Origin: Streptomyces griseoluteus
GTDB taxonomy: Bacteria; Actinomycetota; Actinomycetes; Streptomycetales; Streptomycetaceae
Length of the DNA: 64,000 bases
Assembly: GCF_004784465.1 (NCBI RefSeq)
Contig: NZ_SRRU01000008.1
Coordinates: 1 to 64,000 of the forward strand
Reading direction: 5' to 3'
The notes beneath the pieces were generated by a model. That model searched no databases. It was not told where the DNA came from and worked only from the letters and a program-made list of their open reading frames with translations. A program made the position numbers and the translations under genes. The first letter of the stretch is position 1, and each line of letters starts with the position of its first letter. Positions 35,539 to 45,019 of this stretch are shown one piece after another.

Positions 35539-35567
35539 GGTGGCGGCGCCGGGAGGGCGCCGCCACC
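35539..35567. terminator. Bidirectional terminator
   Basis: GGTGGCGGCGCC (35539-35550) and GGCGCCGCCACC (35556-35567) form a perfect 12-base stem with a five-base loop between the convergent HD-domain and MscS genes. It is preceded by AAAA, which gives a U-tract for the leftward transcript. Confidence 0.85.
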
Positions 35568-35571
35568 GGGC

Positions 35572-36663
35572 TCACTGCTCGGACGGTGACGGTGCCGTCA
35601 CGTCGTCGGCCGTGCGCTGGTGCGGTATCAGCACCGACCCCTGCTGGAGCGCGACCGTGCGGGTCGGGGCCGGGATGCGGATGCCCTCCTCGCGGTAGCG
35701 GCGGTGCAGGCGCTTGATGAACTCGTGCTTGATCCGGAACTGGTCGCTGAACTCCCCGACGCCCAGGATGATCGTGAACCCGATCCGGGAGTCCCCGAAG
35801 GTGTGGAAGCGGATCGCGGCCTCGTGCTCCGGGACGGCACCGGTGATCTCGGTCATCACCTCGTTGACCACCTCGGCCGTCACCCGCTCCACGTGCTCCA
35901 GGTCCGAGTCGTAGCTCACCCCGGCCTGCACCAGCACCGTCAGCTCCTGCTCGGGGCGGGTGAAGTTGGTCATGTTCGTCTTGGCGAGCTCGCCGTTGGG
36001 GATGACCACCAGGTTGTTGGAGAGCTGGCGCACGGTCGTCTGACGCCAGTTGATGTCGACGACGTACCCCTCCTCGCCGCTGCTCAGCCGGATGTAGTCG
36101 CCGGGCTGCACGGTCTTGGAGGCGAGGATGTGGATGCCGGCGAACAGGTTGGCCAGCGTGTCCTGGAGCGCCAGCGCCACCGCCAGACCGCCGACGCCCA
36201 GGGCGGTGAGCAGCGGGGCGATCGAGATGCCGAGGGTCTGCAGGACCACCAGGAAGCCGATGGCCAGCACGAGGACACGGGTGATGTTGACGAAGATGGT
36301 CGCCGAGCCGGCCACGCCGGAGCGGGACTGGGTGACGCTCTGCACCAGGCCCGCGATCACCCGGGCCGCCGACAGCGTCACCACGAAGATCAGCCACACC
36401 TGGAGGGTCTGATTGACGTGGTGCTGCACCGTACGGGTCAGCGGCAGCACGGCCGCGCCCACCGCGATGCCGCTCGCTATCGCGGCCCACGGCACGACCG
36501 ACCGCAGCGCGTCCACGATGACGTCGTCCCCGCTCCACCGGGTCCGCTTGGCGTGCTTGGCCAGCCAGCGCAGCACCGTGCGGGACAGAAAGGCCAGCAC
36601 CAGGCCGGCGGCCAGCGCGATACCGGCGAGGACGAGGTCGTCCAGGGTCGGCGTGCGGTTCAC
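35572..36663 (-). CDS. MscS-type mechanosensitive ion channel
   Basis: A 363-residue small-conductance mechanosensitive channel. Membrane segments lie at about residues 10-28, 55-78, 88-108 and 130-175. The pore helix region is rich in Gly/Ala as ALLTALGVGGLAVALALQDT, followed by ANLFAGIHILASKTVQPGDY, the canonical MscS beta-domain entry. A cytoplasmic cage domain completes it. It opens under osmotic downshock. GTG 36663 has GGAGG six bases upstream. The gene is divergent from the collagen-like pair. Confidence 0.9.
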   Translation of the reverse strand: MNRTPTLDDLVLAGIALAAGLVLAFLSRTVLRWLAKHAKRTRWSGDDVIVDALRSVVPWAAIASGIAVGAAVLPLTRTVQHHVNQTLQVWLIFVVTLSAARVIAGLVQSVTQSRSGVAGSATIFVNITRVLVLAIGFLVVLQTLGISIAPLLTALGVGGLAVALALQDTLANLFAGIHILASKTVQPGDYIRLSSGEEGYVVDINWRQTTVRQLSNNLVVIPNGELAKTNMTNFTRPEQELTVLVQAGVSYDSDLEHVERVTAEVVNEVMTEITGAVPEHEAAIRFHTFGDSRIGFTIILGVGEFSDQFRIKHEFIKRLHRRYREEGIRIPAPTRTVALQQGSVLIPHQRTADDVTAPSPSEQ

Positions 36664-36909
36664 CGGGCGCCTCCGGTAACCGAAACGGCGGTGTGGAGCC
36701 TGCTGTGAAGTCTCGTCACGTTGTCACCTGTTCGCTGTCCGGGGTGTGCGAACGTGCCCTCGGTGCGAAGGTCCGACGAAGGGCACGTGCCGTCATCCTG
36801 CCGCATGCGCGAGGTCCTGAAATGCCGTGCGGACACTCGGTGTGGGAGTTGGCCTTTCCTGACATATCGTCATTTACACTTACGCTCGTCACTCAGCGTG
36901 AGGATGAAT

Positions 36910-37254
36910 ATGAGAAGCGTGATTCAAGCGCTGCGCAGCCCGCGGCGTCCCATCGTGCTCGGTGCCTCGCTGACCATCGCGCTCGTCGTGCAGTCGGCCG
37001 TCATCGTCGAACAGCACCTCCAGATCCAGGGGTTGCAGACGCAGTCCGTCGACTTCCAGGAGAGCCTGGAGCCCGGGCCTCCCGGTCCCTCCGGTCCGGC
37101 CGGCCCCACCGGCCCCGCCGGTCCCATCGGGCCGCCCGGAAAGGATGGCAAGGACGGCAAGGACGGCAAGGAGGGAAAGGACGGGCCGCCCGGCAAGGAC
37201 GGCAAGGACGGCAAGGACGGCAAGGACGCCGTCGCCCCGCCGGCGAGCTCGTGA
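36910..37254 (+). CDS. Membrane-anchored collagen-like protein, Lys-Asp-rich (first of pair)
   Basis: A 114-residue protein: short basic cytoplasmic start MRSVIQALRSPRRP, one membrane helix (about residues 16-38), a short linker, then 17 uninterrupted Gly-X-Y triplets. The first seven are proline-rich (GPP, GPS, GPA, GPT, GPA, GPI, GPP) and the rest mostly GKD, ending in DAVAPPASS. GKD triplets stabilise collagen triple helices through axial Lys-Asp pairs. ATG 36910 has GAGG six bases upstream and is preferred to the ATG at 36904, because it gives the same MRSV start as the second gene. The family role is unknown; a surface-exposed trimeric stalk is inferred. Confidence 0.75.
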   Translation: MRSVIQALRSPRRPIVLGASLTIALVVQSAVIVEQHLQIQGLQTQSVDFQESLEPGPPGPSGPAGPTGPAGPIGPPGKDGKDGKDGKEGKDGPPGKDGKDGKDGKDAVAPPASS

Positions 37255-37262
37255 GGTTCGAT

Positions 37263-37613
<351 letters not shown>

Positions 37614-37653
37614 AGTCCGTGCCGACGGTGTTGGGCGTGGGCTGCCCGTGAGT

Positions 37654-38418
37654 TCACGCCTCGTCGAACGTCCCGTGCCGCCCCGCACCCCCCGTGAACC
37701 GGGCCGCCCCCTCCCTCGCCTCCGCCAATTGCGCCGCTCCGTAACGGAGTTCACGACGCATCGCCTCCTCCTCGGGCAACCCCTCCTGGTCGAGCACCGA
37801 GGCGCGGTCGGAGCGCAGGCAGTCCTGGGGGAAGCGGGCGACGGCCGCCGCCAGTTCCTCGGCCTCCACGCGGGCGCGGCCGGGCGGGACGACGCGGTCC
37901 GCGAGGCCGATGGCGTGCGCCTCGGCGGCCGGGACCGGGCGGCCGGTGAGGATCATGTCCATGGCGCGGCCGGTGCCGATCAGCCGGGGCAGCCGTACCG
38001 TGCCGCCGTCGATCAGGGGTACGCCCCAGCGGCGGCAGAACACGCCGAACACCGCGTCCTCCTCCGCCACCCGGAGGTCGCACCACAGGGCCAGCTCCAG
38101 ACCGCCCGCCACCGCGTGCCCGGCCACCGCCGCGATCACCGGTTTGGACAGCCGCATCCGGGTCGGGCCCATCGGGCCGTCGCCGTCCGGCGCGACCCGG
38201 TTGCCGCGCTCGGTGCCGATCGCCTTCAGGTCGGCGCCCGCGCAGAACGTGCCGCCCTCGCCCCACAGCACCGCCGCGCGCGCTTCGTCGTCCGCCTCGA
38301 ACGCCCGGAACGCGGCGGCCAGTTCGGCCGCCGTCGGGCCGTCGACCGCGTTGCGCGCCGCCGGGCGCGACAGGACGACCGTCGTCACATGACCCCGCGT
38401 CTCCACCCGAACCGCCAC
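37654..38418 (-). CDS. Enoyl-CoA hydratase/isomerase family protein
   Basis: A 254-residue crotonase-fold protein. The oxyanion-hole segments are GGTFCAGADLKAIG near residue 60 and AGHAVAGGLELALWCDLRVA near residue 105; the catalytic-loop region is FCRRWGVPLIDGGTVRLPRL near residue 130. It probably hydrates or isomerises an acyl-CoA; the substrate is unknown. GTG 38418 has GGAGG seven bases upstream. It is divergent from the ABC transporter gene, with about 100 bp between their starts. Confidence 0.85.
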   Translation of the reverse strand: MAVRVETRGHVTTVVLSRPAARNAVDGPTAAELAAAFRAFEADDEARAAVLWGEGGTFCAGADLKAIGTERGNRVAPDGDGPMGPTRMRLSKPVIAAVAGHAVAGGLELALWCDLRVAEEDAVFGVFCRRWGVPLIDGGTVRLPRLIGTGRAMDMILTGRPVPAAEAHAIGLADRVVPPGRARVEAEELAAAVARFPQDCLRSDRASVLDQEGLPEEEAMRRELRYGAAQLAEAREGAARFTGGAGRHGTFDEA

Positions 38419-38478
38419 CGGGACTCCTCCTCGCCGAACTGCTGGAGGAGCCACTGTGCCGCACCCGGACCCGGACGG

Positions 38479-38515
38479 TTGACCTCAAGCAAACTTGAGG
38501 TCCTAAGTTGGACGC
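38479..38515 (+). promoter_or_regulatory. SoxR/MerR-type promoter of the ABC transporter
   Basis: GACCTCAAG (38481-38489) and CTTGAGGTC (38494-38502) form a perfect 9-4-9 dyad. It lies between TTGACC (-35, 38479-38484) and TAAGTT (-10, 38504-38509), which are 19 bp apart, the overlong spacing that MerR-family activators correct. The core CCTCAAG-N4-CTTGAGG matches SoxR boxes. The ATG starts seven bases after the -10, so the transcript would be leaderless. Confidence 0.8.
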
Positions 38516-40402
38516 ATGAGCATGGAAACCACCGCCTGGACGCAACTGCACAGCGTGATGACCGCGCAGCAGCAGCGCCGGCCCCTCGCCCGCGCCACGC
38601 TGCGCCGCATCGCCGCCTTCGCCCGACCGCACCGCGCGGGCATCACCCGATTCGTCCTGCTCGGCATCGTCACCGCCCTGCTCGCGGTCGCCACCCCGGT
38701 GCTCGCCGGACGTGTGGTCGATGCCATCGTGGCGGGCCACGACTCCGGCCGGGTGGTCCGGCTCTCGCTGCTCATCGCGGCGGTCGCGCTCGCCGAGGCC
38801 GGACTCGGCATCCTGGTCCGGCGGCTGTCGGCGACCCTGGGGGAGGGGCTCATCCTCGACCTGCGCACCGCCGTCTTCGACCACGTCCAGCGGATGCCGG
38901 TCGCCTTCTTCACCCGCACCCGCACCGGCGCCCTGGTCAGCCGCCTCAACAACGACGTGATCGGCGCCCAGCGGGCCTTCGCCTCCACCCTGTCCGGCGT
39001 GGTCACCAACGTGGTCACGCTGCTGCTCACCCTCGCCGTCATGCTCACCCTGTCCTGGCAGATCACCCTCCTCGCCCTGGTCCTGCTGCCCGTGTTCGTG
39101 CTGCCCGCCCGCCGCATGGGCAGCCGCATGGCCCGGATGCAGCGCGAGGCGGCCGAGCTGAACGCGGCCATGGGCACCCGGATGACGGAACGCTTCTCCG
39201 CGCCCGGCGCCACCCTCGTCAAGCTGTTCGGCCGCCCCGAGGAGGAGTCGGCCCAGTTCGCCGCCCGCGCCGGCCAGGTCCGCGACATCGGCGTGCGCAC
39301 CGCCACCGCCCAGTCGGTGTTCATCACCGCCCTCACCCTGGTCTCCGCCCTCGCGCTCGCCCTCGTCTACGGCCTCGGCGGCTGGTTCGCGCTGCGCGGC
39401 ACCCTGGAGGCAGGCGCCGTCGTCTCTCTCGCCCTGCTGCTCACCCGGCTCTACGCCCCGCTCACCGCGCTCGCCGGGGCCAGGGTGGAGGTGATGAGCG
39501 CGCTGGTCAGTTTCGAGCGGGTCTTCGAGGTGCTGGACCTGGAGCCGCTCATCGCGGAGAAGCCCGGCGCCGTCGCGGTGCCGGACGGCCCCGTCGCCAT
39601 CGAGTTCGACGACGTGCGCTTCGCCTACCCCGCCGCCGACCGGGTCTCCCTGGCCTCCCTGGAGGAGGTCGCCGCGCTCGACGTACGCGGCGGCGCCGAG
39701 GTGCTGCACGGCGTCTCCTTCCGCGCCGCCCCCGGCGAGACCGTCGCTCTGGTCGGCTCCTCCGGCGCCGGGAAGTCCACCATCGCCCAGCTCCTGCCCC
39801 GGCTGTACGACACCGACAGCGGCGCCGTACGGGTCGGCGGTGTCGACGTACGCGACTTGAGCGCCGGCTCGCTGCGGGCCACGGTCGGCATGGTCACCCA
39901 GGACGGCCACCTCTTCCACGACACCGTCCGTGCCAACCTGCTCCTCGCCCGCCCCGACGCCGGCGATGACGAGCTGTGGGACGCGCTCGGCCGGGCCCGG
40001 CTGGACGAGGTCGTACGGTCCCTGCCGGACGGGCTCGACACGGTCGTCGGCGAGCGCGGCTACCGGCTCTCCGGCGGCGAACGCCAGCGCATGACCATCG
40101 CCCGGCTGCTGCTGGCCCGCCAGCGGGTCGTCATCCTGGACGAGGCCACCGCCCACCTCGACAACACCTCCGAGGCGGCCGTGCAGGAGGCCCTCACCGA
40201 GGCGCTCCAGGACCGCACCGCCGTGGTCATCGCCCACCGGCTCTCCACCGTCCGCGCCGCCGACCAGATCCTCGTCGTGGAGGCCGGCCGGATCGTGGAA
40301 CGCGGCACCCACGACCAGCTCCTCGCGGCCGGGGGCCGGTACGCCGAGCTGTACCGCACCCAGTTCGCCGGAAAGGACGACGAGACGGTGACGGTGGCCT
40401 GA
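38516..40402 (+). CDS. ABC exporter (fused membrane and ATPase domains)
   Basis: A 628-residue half-transporter exporter. Six membrane segments occupy about residues 35-330 and the nucleotide-binding domain the C-terminal 270 residues. Walker A is GSSGAGKST, the signature LSGGERQR, Walker B RVVILDEATAHLD, and the H-loop lies in VVIAHRLSTVRAADQI. It would act as a homodimer exporting a small molecule. Its promoter carries a SoxR-type box; SoxR of S. coelicolor controls an ABC transporter among its few targets, so a role in removing redox-active compounds is likely. No soxR gene is in the window. Confidence 0.9.
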   Translation: MSMETTAWTQLHSVMTAQQQRRPLARATLRRIAAFARPHRAGITRFVLLGIVTALLAVATPVLAGRVVDAIVAGHDSGRVVRLSLLIAAVALAEAGLGILVRRLSATLGEGLILDLRTAVFDHVQRMPVAFFTRTRTGALVSRLNNDVIGAQRAFASTLSGVVTNVVTLLLTLAVMLTLSWQITLLALVLLPVFVLPARRMGSRMARMQREAAELNAAMGTRMTERFSAPGATLVKLFGRPEEESAQFAARAGQVRDIGVRTATAQSVFITALTLVSALALALVYGLGGWFALRGTLEAGAVVSLALLLTRLYAPLTALAGARVEVMSALVSFERVFEVLDLEPLIAEKPGAVAVPDGPVAIEFDDVRFAYPAADRVSLASLEEVAALDVRGGAEVLHGVSFRAAPGETVALVGSSGAGKSTIAQLLPRLYDTDSGAVRVGGVDVRDLSAGSLRATVGMVTQDGHLFHDTVRANLLLARPDAGDDELWDALGRARLDEVVRSLPDGLDTVVGERGYRLSGGERQRMTIARLLLARQRVVILDEATAHLDNTSEAAVQEALTEALQDRTAVVIAHRLSTVRAADQILVVEAGRIVERGTHDQLLAAGGRYAELYRTQFAGKDDETVTVA

Positions 40403-40498
40403 CCCGGCTCCGGTGAATCGCCGCGTCCCCGTGCTGGACGCCACCCCCGCGAGGGCCCACCATTCCTCCCACGGACACGGAGAGAGGGACCGGCGGGG

Positions 40499-41320
40499 AT
40501 GAGCGGGACGCGGCAGAGCGAGGCACAAGGCGGCCGCGGCGAGGGCCTGTTGCGGGTGCTCGCCGTGGACGACGAGGAACCCGCGCTCTCGGAGCTGCTG
40601 TACCTGCTCGACCAGGACCCCCGGGTCGGCAGCGTGCTGCCCGCGCTGGAGGCGACCGAGGCGCTGCGCACCCTCAGCCGGGCCGTGGAGGGCGGCGCGG
40701 ACGCGGTCGACGTGGTCTTCCTCGACATCAACATGCCCGGCCTCAACGGCCTCGAACTGGCCCGGCTGCTGGGCGGGTTCGCCGCTCCACCGCTCATCGT
40801 CTTCGTCACCGCGCACGAGGACTTCGCCGTCCGCGCCTTCGACCTCAAGGCCGTCGACTACCTCCTCAAGCCGCTGCGGGAGGAGCGGTTCGCGGAGGCC
40901 GTGCGCCGGGTGGCGGAGCTGACCCACGCCGGCCAGGGCCCCCGCGTCCAGCCGGCCGTGCCCCCCGGCGGGGGCCAGGTCCCGGTGGAACTGGGCGGCG
41001 TGACCCGGTTCGTGCCGGTCGCCGACATCGCCTACGCGGAGGCGCACGGCGACTACGCCCGGCTGCACACCCCGCGCGGCAGCCACCTCGTCCGTGTGCC
41101 GCTGTCCACGCTGGAGGAACAGTGGCGTACGCACGGGTTCGTGCGCATCCACCGCAGCCATCTGGTCGCGCTCGACCGGATAGAGGAACTCCGGCTGGAC
41201 GGTGGCAACCTGACCGTCCGGGTCGGTCACCGTGTCCTTCCCGTCAGCCGTCGCAACGCCCGTGAACTGCGCGATCTGCTGGCCCGCCGTGCCACCGGCA
41301 CCGCGGCCCGCGCCCGCTGA
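40499..41320 (+). CDS. LytTR-type response regulator
   Basis: A 273-residue response regulator. The receiver domain spans residues 18-140: acidic pocket VLAVDDEEPALSELL, phosphoacceptor aspartate in VVFLDINMPGLNGLELARLL, and lysine in VDYLLKPLREERF. The LytTR DNA-binding domain spans about 165-265 with GVTRFVPVADIAYAEAHGDY and FVRIHRSHLVALDRIEEL. It forms an operon with a DUF485/symporter pair and a LytS-type kinase, so it most likely controls the symporter in response to the transported acid. Confidence 0.9.
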   Translation: MSGTRQSEAQGGRGEGLLRVLAVDDEEPALSELLYLLDQDPRVGSVLPALEATEALRTLSRAVEGGADAVDVVFLDINMPGLNGLELARLLGGFAAPPLIVFVTAHEDFAVRAFDLKAVDYLLKPLREERFAEAVRRVAELTHAGQGPRVQPAVPPGGGQVPVELGGVTRFVPVADIAYAEAHGDYARLHTPRGSHLVRVPLSTLEEQWRTHGFVRIHRSHLVALDRIEELRLDGGNLTVRVGHRVLPVSRRNARELRDLLARRATGTAARAR

Positions 41321-41434
41321 GCCCGGCGCGCTGTGGCGACCCTGTGCCGAACCCGCCAGGACCCTGTCTCACCCCGGACGCGCTGCGTACACTCGCCGCA
41401 ACAAGGTGATCACCGGGGTCTCGGGGGGTGCGTC

Positions 41435-41767
41435 ATGGGTGCGGAACCCACCCCGCGCCGGGAGGTGGTCACCGGGGCCCCGGCCGGCCGTACGCGGGCC
41501 CCGTACCCGGACTCCTCCGCCCACGACGACCTTGCTGTGCGGAAGTTGATGCGCCGTCAGGTGCGCACCGGCCTCGTCGCGTGCTCCCTGCTCGCCCTGC
41601 CCCTGGGACTGTTCCCCGTGGTGTTCCGCCTCCTGCCGGACGGTGACACCAGCCGGGGTGCGGTCTGGCTGCTGCTGGGCGTCGCGCCGTACCCCGTCCT
41701 GCTCGCCACCGGCGCCTGGTACGTCCGCCGTGCCGAGCGCAACGAGGGTGACGTGAACGGGCGTTGA
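41435..41767 (+). CDS. DUF485 membrane protein, symporter partner
   Basis: A 110-residue protein with two membrane segments (about residues 50-70 and 78-98) after a soluble arm. LRKLMRRQ-type basic sequence precedes the first helix (seen as VRKLMRRQVRTGLVACSLL), as in YjcH/DUF485 proteins that accompany acetate or pyruvate sodium symporters. The ATG at 41435 follows a G-rich site. Its stop overlaps the TTG start of the symporter gene (TTGA), coupling both. Confidence 0.75.
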   Translation: MGAEPTPRREVVTGAPAGRTRAPYPDSSAHDDLAVRKLMRRQVRTGLVACSLLALPLGLFPVVFRLLPDGDTSRGAVWLLLGVAPYPVLLATGAWYVRRAERNEGDVNGR

Positions 41768-43452
41768 ACCAGACCTACGGGATGGCCGGGGTGTCCGTCG
41801 TGGTGCTCGCCACGGCGCTCGTCGGCGCGCTCGGGCTGCGGATCTCCCGGACCACCTCGGACTTCTACGTCGCCTCCCGTACCGTCGCGCCCCGGCTCAA
41901 CGCCTTCGCGGTGAGCGGTGAGTACCTGTCCGCCGCCTCCTTCCTCGGGATCGCCGGGCTGCTGCTGGCGCAGGGCGTCGACATGCTCTGGTTCCCGATC
42001 GGCTACACCGCCGGGTTCCTCGTGCTGCTGGCCTTCGTCGCCGCCCCGCTGCGCCGGTCCGGTGCCTATACGCTGCCCGACTTCGCCGAGGCCCGGCTGG
42101 AGTCGCGGGCGGTGCGGCGGATCGCCGGGGTGCTCGTGGTGGGGGTCGGCTGGCTGTACCTGCTGCCCCAACTGCGGGGCGCGGGGCTGACCTTGCGGCT
42201 GCTCACGGGTGCGCCCGGCTGGCTCGGCGGGCTGGTCGTCGCCCTGGTGGTGACCGCCGCTGTCGCCGCCGGGGGCATGCGCAGCATCACCTTCGTCCAG
42301 GCGTTCCAGTACTGGCTGAAGCTCACCGCCCTGCTGGTGCCCGTGGTGTTCCTGCTCGCCGCCTGGCACGCCGACCGCGCCCCGCTGCCCGCCTGGGACG
42401 AGCGGCCCGTCTTCCACCGGTCCACCGAGGTCCGCGTCGACCGCCCGGTGAATGTCACCGTCCGGGAAGCCGTACGGGTCACCGCCACCGGCAGCATCGA
42501 CGGGCACCCGCTGCGCGGAGCCGTGCTCACCCTCACCGAGGGCCGCCACCACATCGGGGCGCACACCGGCCTCCGTTTTCCGCCCGGCGCCCAGGTGCCG
42601 CTGCCCGACCGGGCGACCGGCTCCGCCTCGCTCGCCCCGAGCGGCACGGAACACGGCCTGTACGCCACCTACGGGCTGATCCTCGCCACCTTCCTCGGCA
42701 CCATGGGCCTGCCTCACGTGGTCGTCCGCTTCTACACCAACCCCGACGGCCGCGCCGCCCGCCGCACCACCGTCATCGTGCTCGGCCTGCTCGGCGCGTT
42801 CTACCTGCTCATGCCGCTGTACGGCTCGCTGGCCCGGCTGTACGCGCCCGACCTGCTGCTCACCGGCGACACCGACGCCGCCGTACTCGTGCTGCCGCAA
42901 CGGCTGATCGGCGGGGTCGGCGGCGACCTCCTCGGCGCGCTGGTCGCGGGCGGGGCCTGCGCGGCCTTTCTCTCCACCGCCTCCGGGCTCACCATGTCCG
43001 TCGCCGGAGTGCTCGCGCAGGACGTGCTCCCGGCGCTGGGGCTGCGGCACTTCCGGCTCGCCGTCGTCCCCGCCATCGCCGTGCCCACCGCCGCCGGGAC
43101 GGTGGTCGGCGGCCTGCCGGTGGCCGACGCGGTCGGCCTTGCCTTCGCCGTCTCCGCCTCCTCCTTCTGCCCCCTGCTCATCCTCGGCATCTGGTGGCGC
43201 GGCCTCACCCCACCCGGCGCCATCGCGGGGCTCCTCCTGGGCGGGGGCTCGGCCCTCACCGCCGTCACCACGACCATCACGGGCACCACCCGCCCCGGCT
43301 GGTCCCACACCTTGCTGGCCTGGCCCGCGGTCTGGTCGGTCCCGGTCGGCTTCGCCGCGATGTTCCTGGTCTCGCTGGCGACCCGGCACCGGGTCCCGGC
43401 GGGTACGGCGGCCACCATGGCACGGCTGCATCTGCCGGAGGGGCGGGTGTGA
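41764..43452 (+). CDS. Sodium:solute symporter (acetate/monocarboxylate type)
   Basis: A 562-residue SSS-family transporter with about 13 membrane segments. The family landmarks are DFYVASRTVAPRLNAFAVSG near residue 33, SGEYLSAASFLGIAGL, and MGLPHVVVRFYTNPDG near residue 320. A polar loop of about 90 residues (roughly 205-300) interrupts the helices, as in ActP-like proteins. Initiation at TTG 41764, overlapping the DUF485 stop, gives a natural start MNQTYG. It likely imports acetate, pyruvate or another monocarboxylate under control of the flanking LytTR/LytS pair. Confidence 0.85.
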   Translation: MNQTYGMAGVSVVVLATALVGALGLRISRTTSDFYVASRTVAPRLNAFAVSGEYLSAASFLGIAGLLLAQGVDMLWFPIGYTAGFLVLLAFVAAPLRRSGAYTLPDFAEARLESRAVRRIAGVLVVGVGWLYLLPQLRGAGLTLRLLTGAPGWLGGLVVALVVTAAVAAGGMRSITFVQAFQYWLKLTALLVPVVFLLAAWHADRAPLPAWDERPVFHRSTEVRVDRPVNVTVREAVRVTATGSIDGHPLRGAVLTLTEGRHHIGAHTGLRFPPGAQVPLPDRATGSASLAPSGTEHGLYATYGLILATFLGTMGLPHVVVRFYTNPDGRAARRTTVIVLGLLGAFYLLMPLYGSLARLYAPDLLLTGDTDAAVLVLPQRLIGGVGGDLLGALVAGGACAAFLSTASGLTMSVAGVLAQDVLPALGLRHFRLAVVPAIAVPTAAGTVVGGLPVADAVGLAFAVSASSFCPLLILGIWWRGLTPPGAIAGLLLGGGSALTAVTTTITGTTRPGWSHTLLAWPAVWSVPVGFAAMFLVSLATRHRVPAGTAATMARLHLPEGRV

Positions 43453-43453
43453 G

Positions 43454-44659
43454 GTGGCGGACTTGAGTGTGCTCGGGGTGTTGCTGCTGGCTGTCGCGGG
43501 GCTCGGGTTGTTCGTGCTGGGGGCCGCGCTGGGGCATGTCGCGCTTCGGCGGCAGCAGGCGAATCCGGCGGGCCCCGGTACCCCCGTCGAGCAGGCCACC
43601 TTCCACACCCTGCACACCGCCTCGCTGGCCGCGCCCCCGCTGCGGGCCGGGCTGACGCCGGACACCGCCCGGAAGGCGGCCCGGCGGCTGCGGCCCCTGC
43701 TCGGCAGCGGGGCGCTGGCGCTCGCCGACGAGGAGGCCGTGCTCGCGTGGGACGGGGTGGGGGAGCACCATCGCGCCCAGGTCACCGAGCGGCTGGCCGC
43801 CGTGGTGCGGGCGGGGCGTACCCAGAGGGTGGAACTGGACTGTGCGCACGCCGGCTGCGCCGTACGTCAGGGAGTGCTCGCGCCGTTGACCGTGGACGGC
43901 CGGGTCACCGGGGTGCTCGCCGCGTTCGGGGACGGGGACTCCGGCGGGCTGCGCCGGGCCGCAGAGGAGGTCGCCCGCTGGGTCTCCGTACAGCTCGAAC
44001 TCGTCGATCTGGACCGGGCCCGCTCCAGTGTGATCGAGGCCGAGATCCGCGCCCTGCGCGCCCAGATCTCCCCCCACTTCATCTACAACTCCCTGGCCAG
44101 TATCGCCTCCTTCGTGCGCACCGACCCCGAGCGGGCGCGCGAACTCCTGCTGGAGTTCGCGGACTTCACCCGTTACTCGTTCCGCCGGGGCGGCGACTTC
44201 ACCACGCTCGCCGAGGAGTTGCGCTCCATCGAGCAGTACCTCGAACTCGCCCGCGCCCGCTTCGGCCGCCGCCTCGAGGTCACCCTGCGGATCGCGCCCG
44301 AGGTGCTGCCGGTGACCCTGCCGTTCCTGTGCTTGCAGCCGCTCGTGGAGAACGCGCTCAAACACGGCCTGGAGGAGTCCGCCGAGCGCGGCCGCATCAC
44401 GATCGTCGCGGAGGACGAGGGCACCGAGGCCCGCGTGGTCATCGAGGACAACGGCGTGGGCATGGAACCGGACCGTCTGCGCGCCCTGCTGCGGGGCACC
44501 GCCGGACCCGACACGGGCATCGGCCTGAGCAACGTCGACCGTCGGCTGCGCCAGGTGTACGGAGACCCGTACGGCCTGGTCATCGAGACCGGCGTGGGTG
44601 CCGGCACGAAGATCACCGTACGGGTCCCGAAGTTCCGCCCCGGCTCGCGCCAGGGGTGA
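43454..44659 (+). CDS. LytS-type sensor histidine kinase
   Basis: A 401-residue histidine kinase. One membrane helix at residues 3-28 anchors it, and a GAF-like region (about 50-190) follows. The His_kinase domain has the phosphoacceptor in QISPHFIYNSLASIASF near residue 208, and the ATPase domain has LQPLVENALKHGLEE (N box), VIEDNGVGM and GTKITVRVP. The short sensor has no extracellular loop, so it probably senses an intracellular signal or contacts the symporter. GTG 43454 starts two bases after the symporter stop; its partner is the LytTR protein of the same operon. Confidence 0.88.
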   Translation: MADLSVLGVLLLAVAGLGLFVLGAALGHVALRRQQANPAGPGTPVEQATFHTLHTASLAAPPLRAGLTPDTARKAARRLRPLLGSGALALADEEAVLAWDGVGEHHRAQVTERLAAVVRAGRTQRVELDCAHAGCAVRQGVLAPLTVDGRVTGVLAAFGDGDSGGLRRAAEEVARWVSVQLELVDLDRARSSVIEAEIRALRAQISPHFIYNSLASIASFVRTDPERARELLLEFADFTRYSFRRGGDFTTLAEELRSIEQYLELARARFGRRLEVTLRIAPEVLPVTLPFLCLQPLVENALKHGLEESAERGRITIVAEDEGTEARVVIEDNGVGMEPDRLRALLRGTAGPDTGIGLSNVDRRLRQVYGDPYGLVIETGVGAGTKITVRVPKFRPGSRQG

Positions 44660-44663
44660 ACGG

Positions 44664-44837
44664 TCAGGTCCAGCGGCCGTCGGACTGCTTGCGCTGCTGC
44701 TGCTGGCGCTGGTACTGCTGCTGGTCCTTCGCCTGGCGGGCGGCTGCCTCGGGGATCTGGGTGTGGTAGGAGAGCACCTTGCCCTGTCCCCGCGCGCCCA
44801 GGCCGCGCTGCCCCTTCATCGGAGAGTACCTGCGCAT
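44664..44837 (-). CDS. Small glutamine-rich basic protein
   Basis: A 57-residue protein reading MRRYSPMKGQRGLGARGQGK, then VLSYHTQIPEAAARQAKDQQ and a Gln/Arg-rich tail. The ATG at 44837 has an excellent AAGGAG seven bases upstream, which makes it a real gene despite its size. I recall similar small proteins in Streptomyces genomes but know no function. It converges on the kinase gene with four bases between stops and is divergent from the baeRF-type gene. Confidence 0.65.
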   Translation of the reverse strand: MRRYSPMKGQRGLGARGQGKVLSYHTQIPEAAARQAKDQQQYQRQQQQRKQSDGRWT

Positions 44838-45019
44838 GACTCGGCTCCTTGCTCGCATCAGGTCTGCGTGTCCGGGGAGATGTGTCCAGGGAGGTCCAGT
44901 CACCGGTCTACAACGCCCGTTTCGTTACGGTTCATGGTATTCCCGCTCCGCCATTCGGGCGACCCGGTCGCGCCCCGTTTCGAGGTGCGGGCGCGGGGGC
45001 GCGGTGCGACGCTTACTTG

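Noticed and set aside
37751..41230. An 1159-codon leftward open frame opposite the ABC exporter and LytTR gene
   Set aside because: Only its last part, in another frame, is the enoyl-CoA hydratase; the rest is low-complexity antisense sequence.
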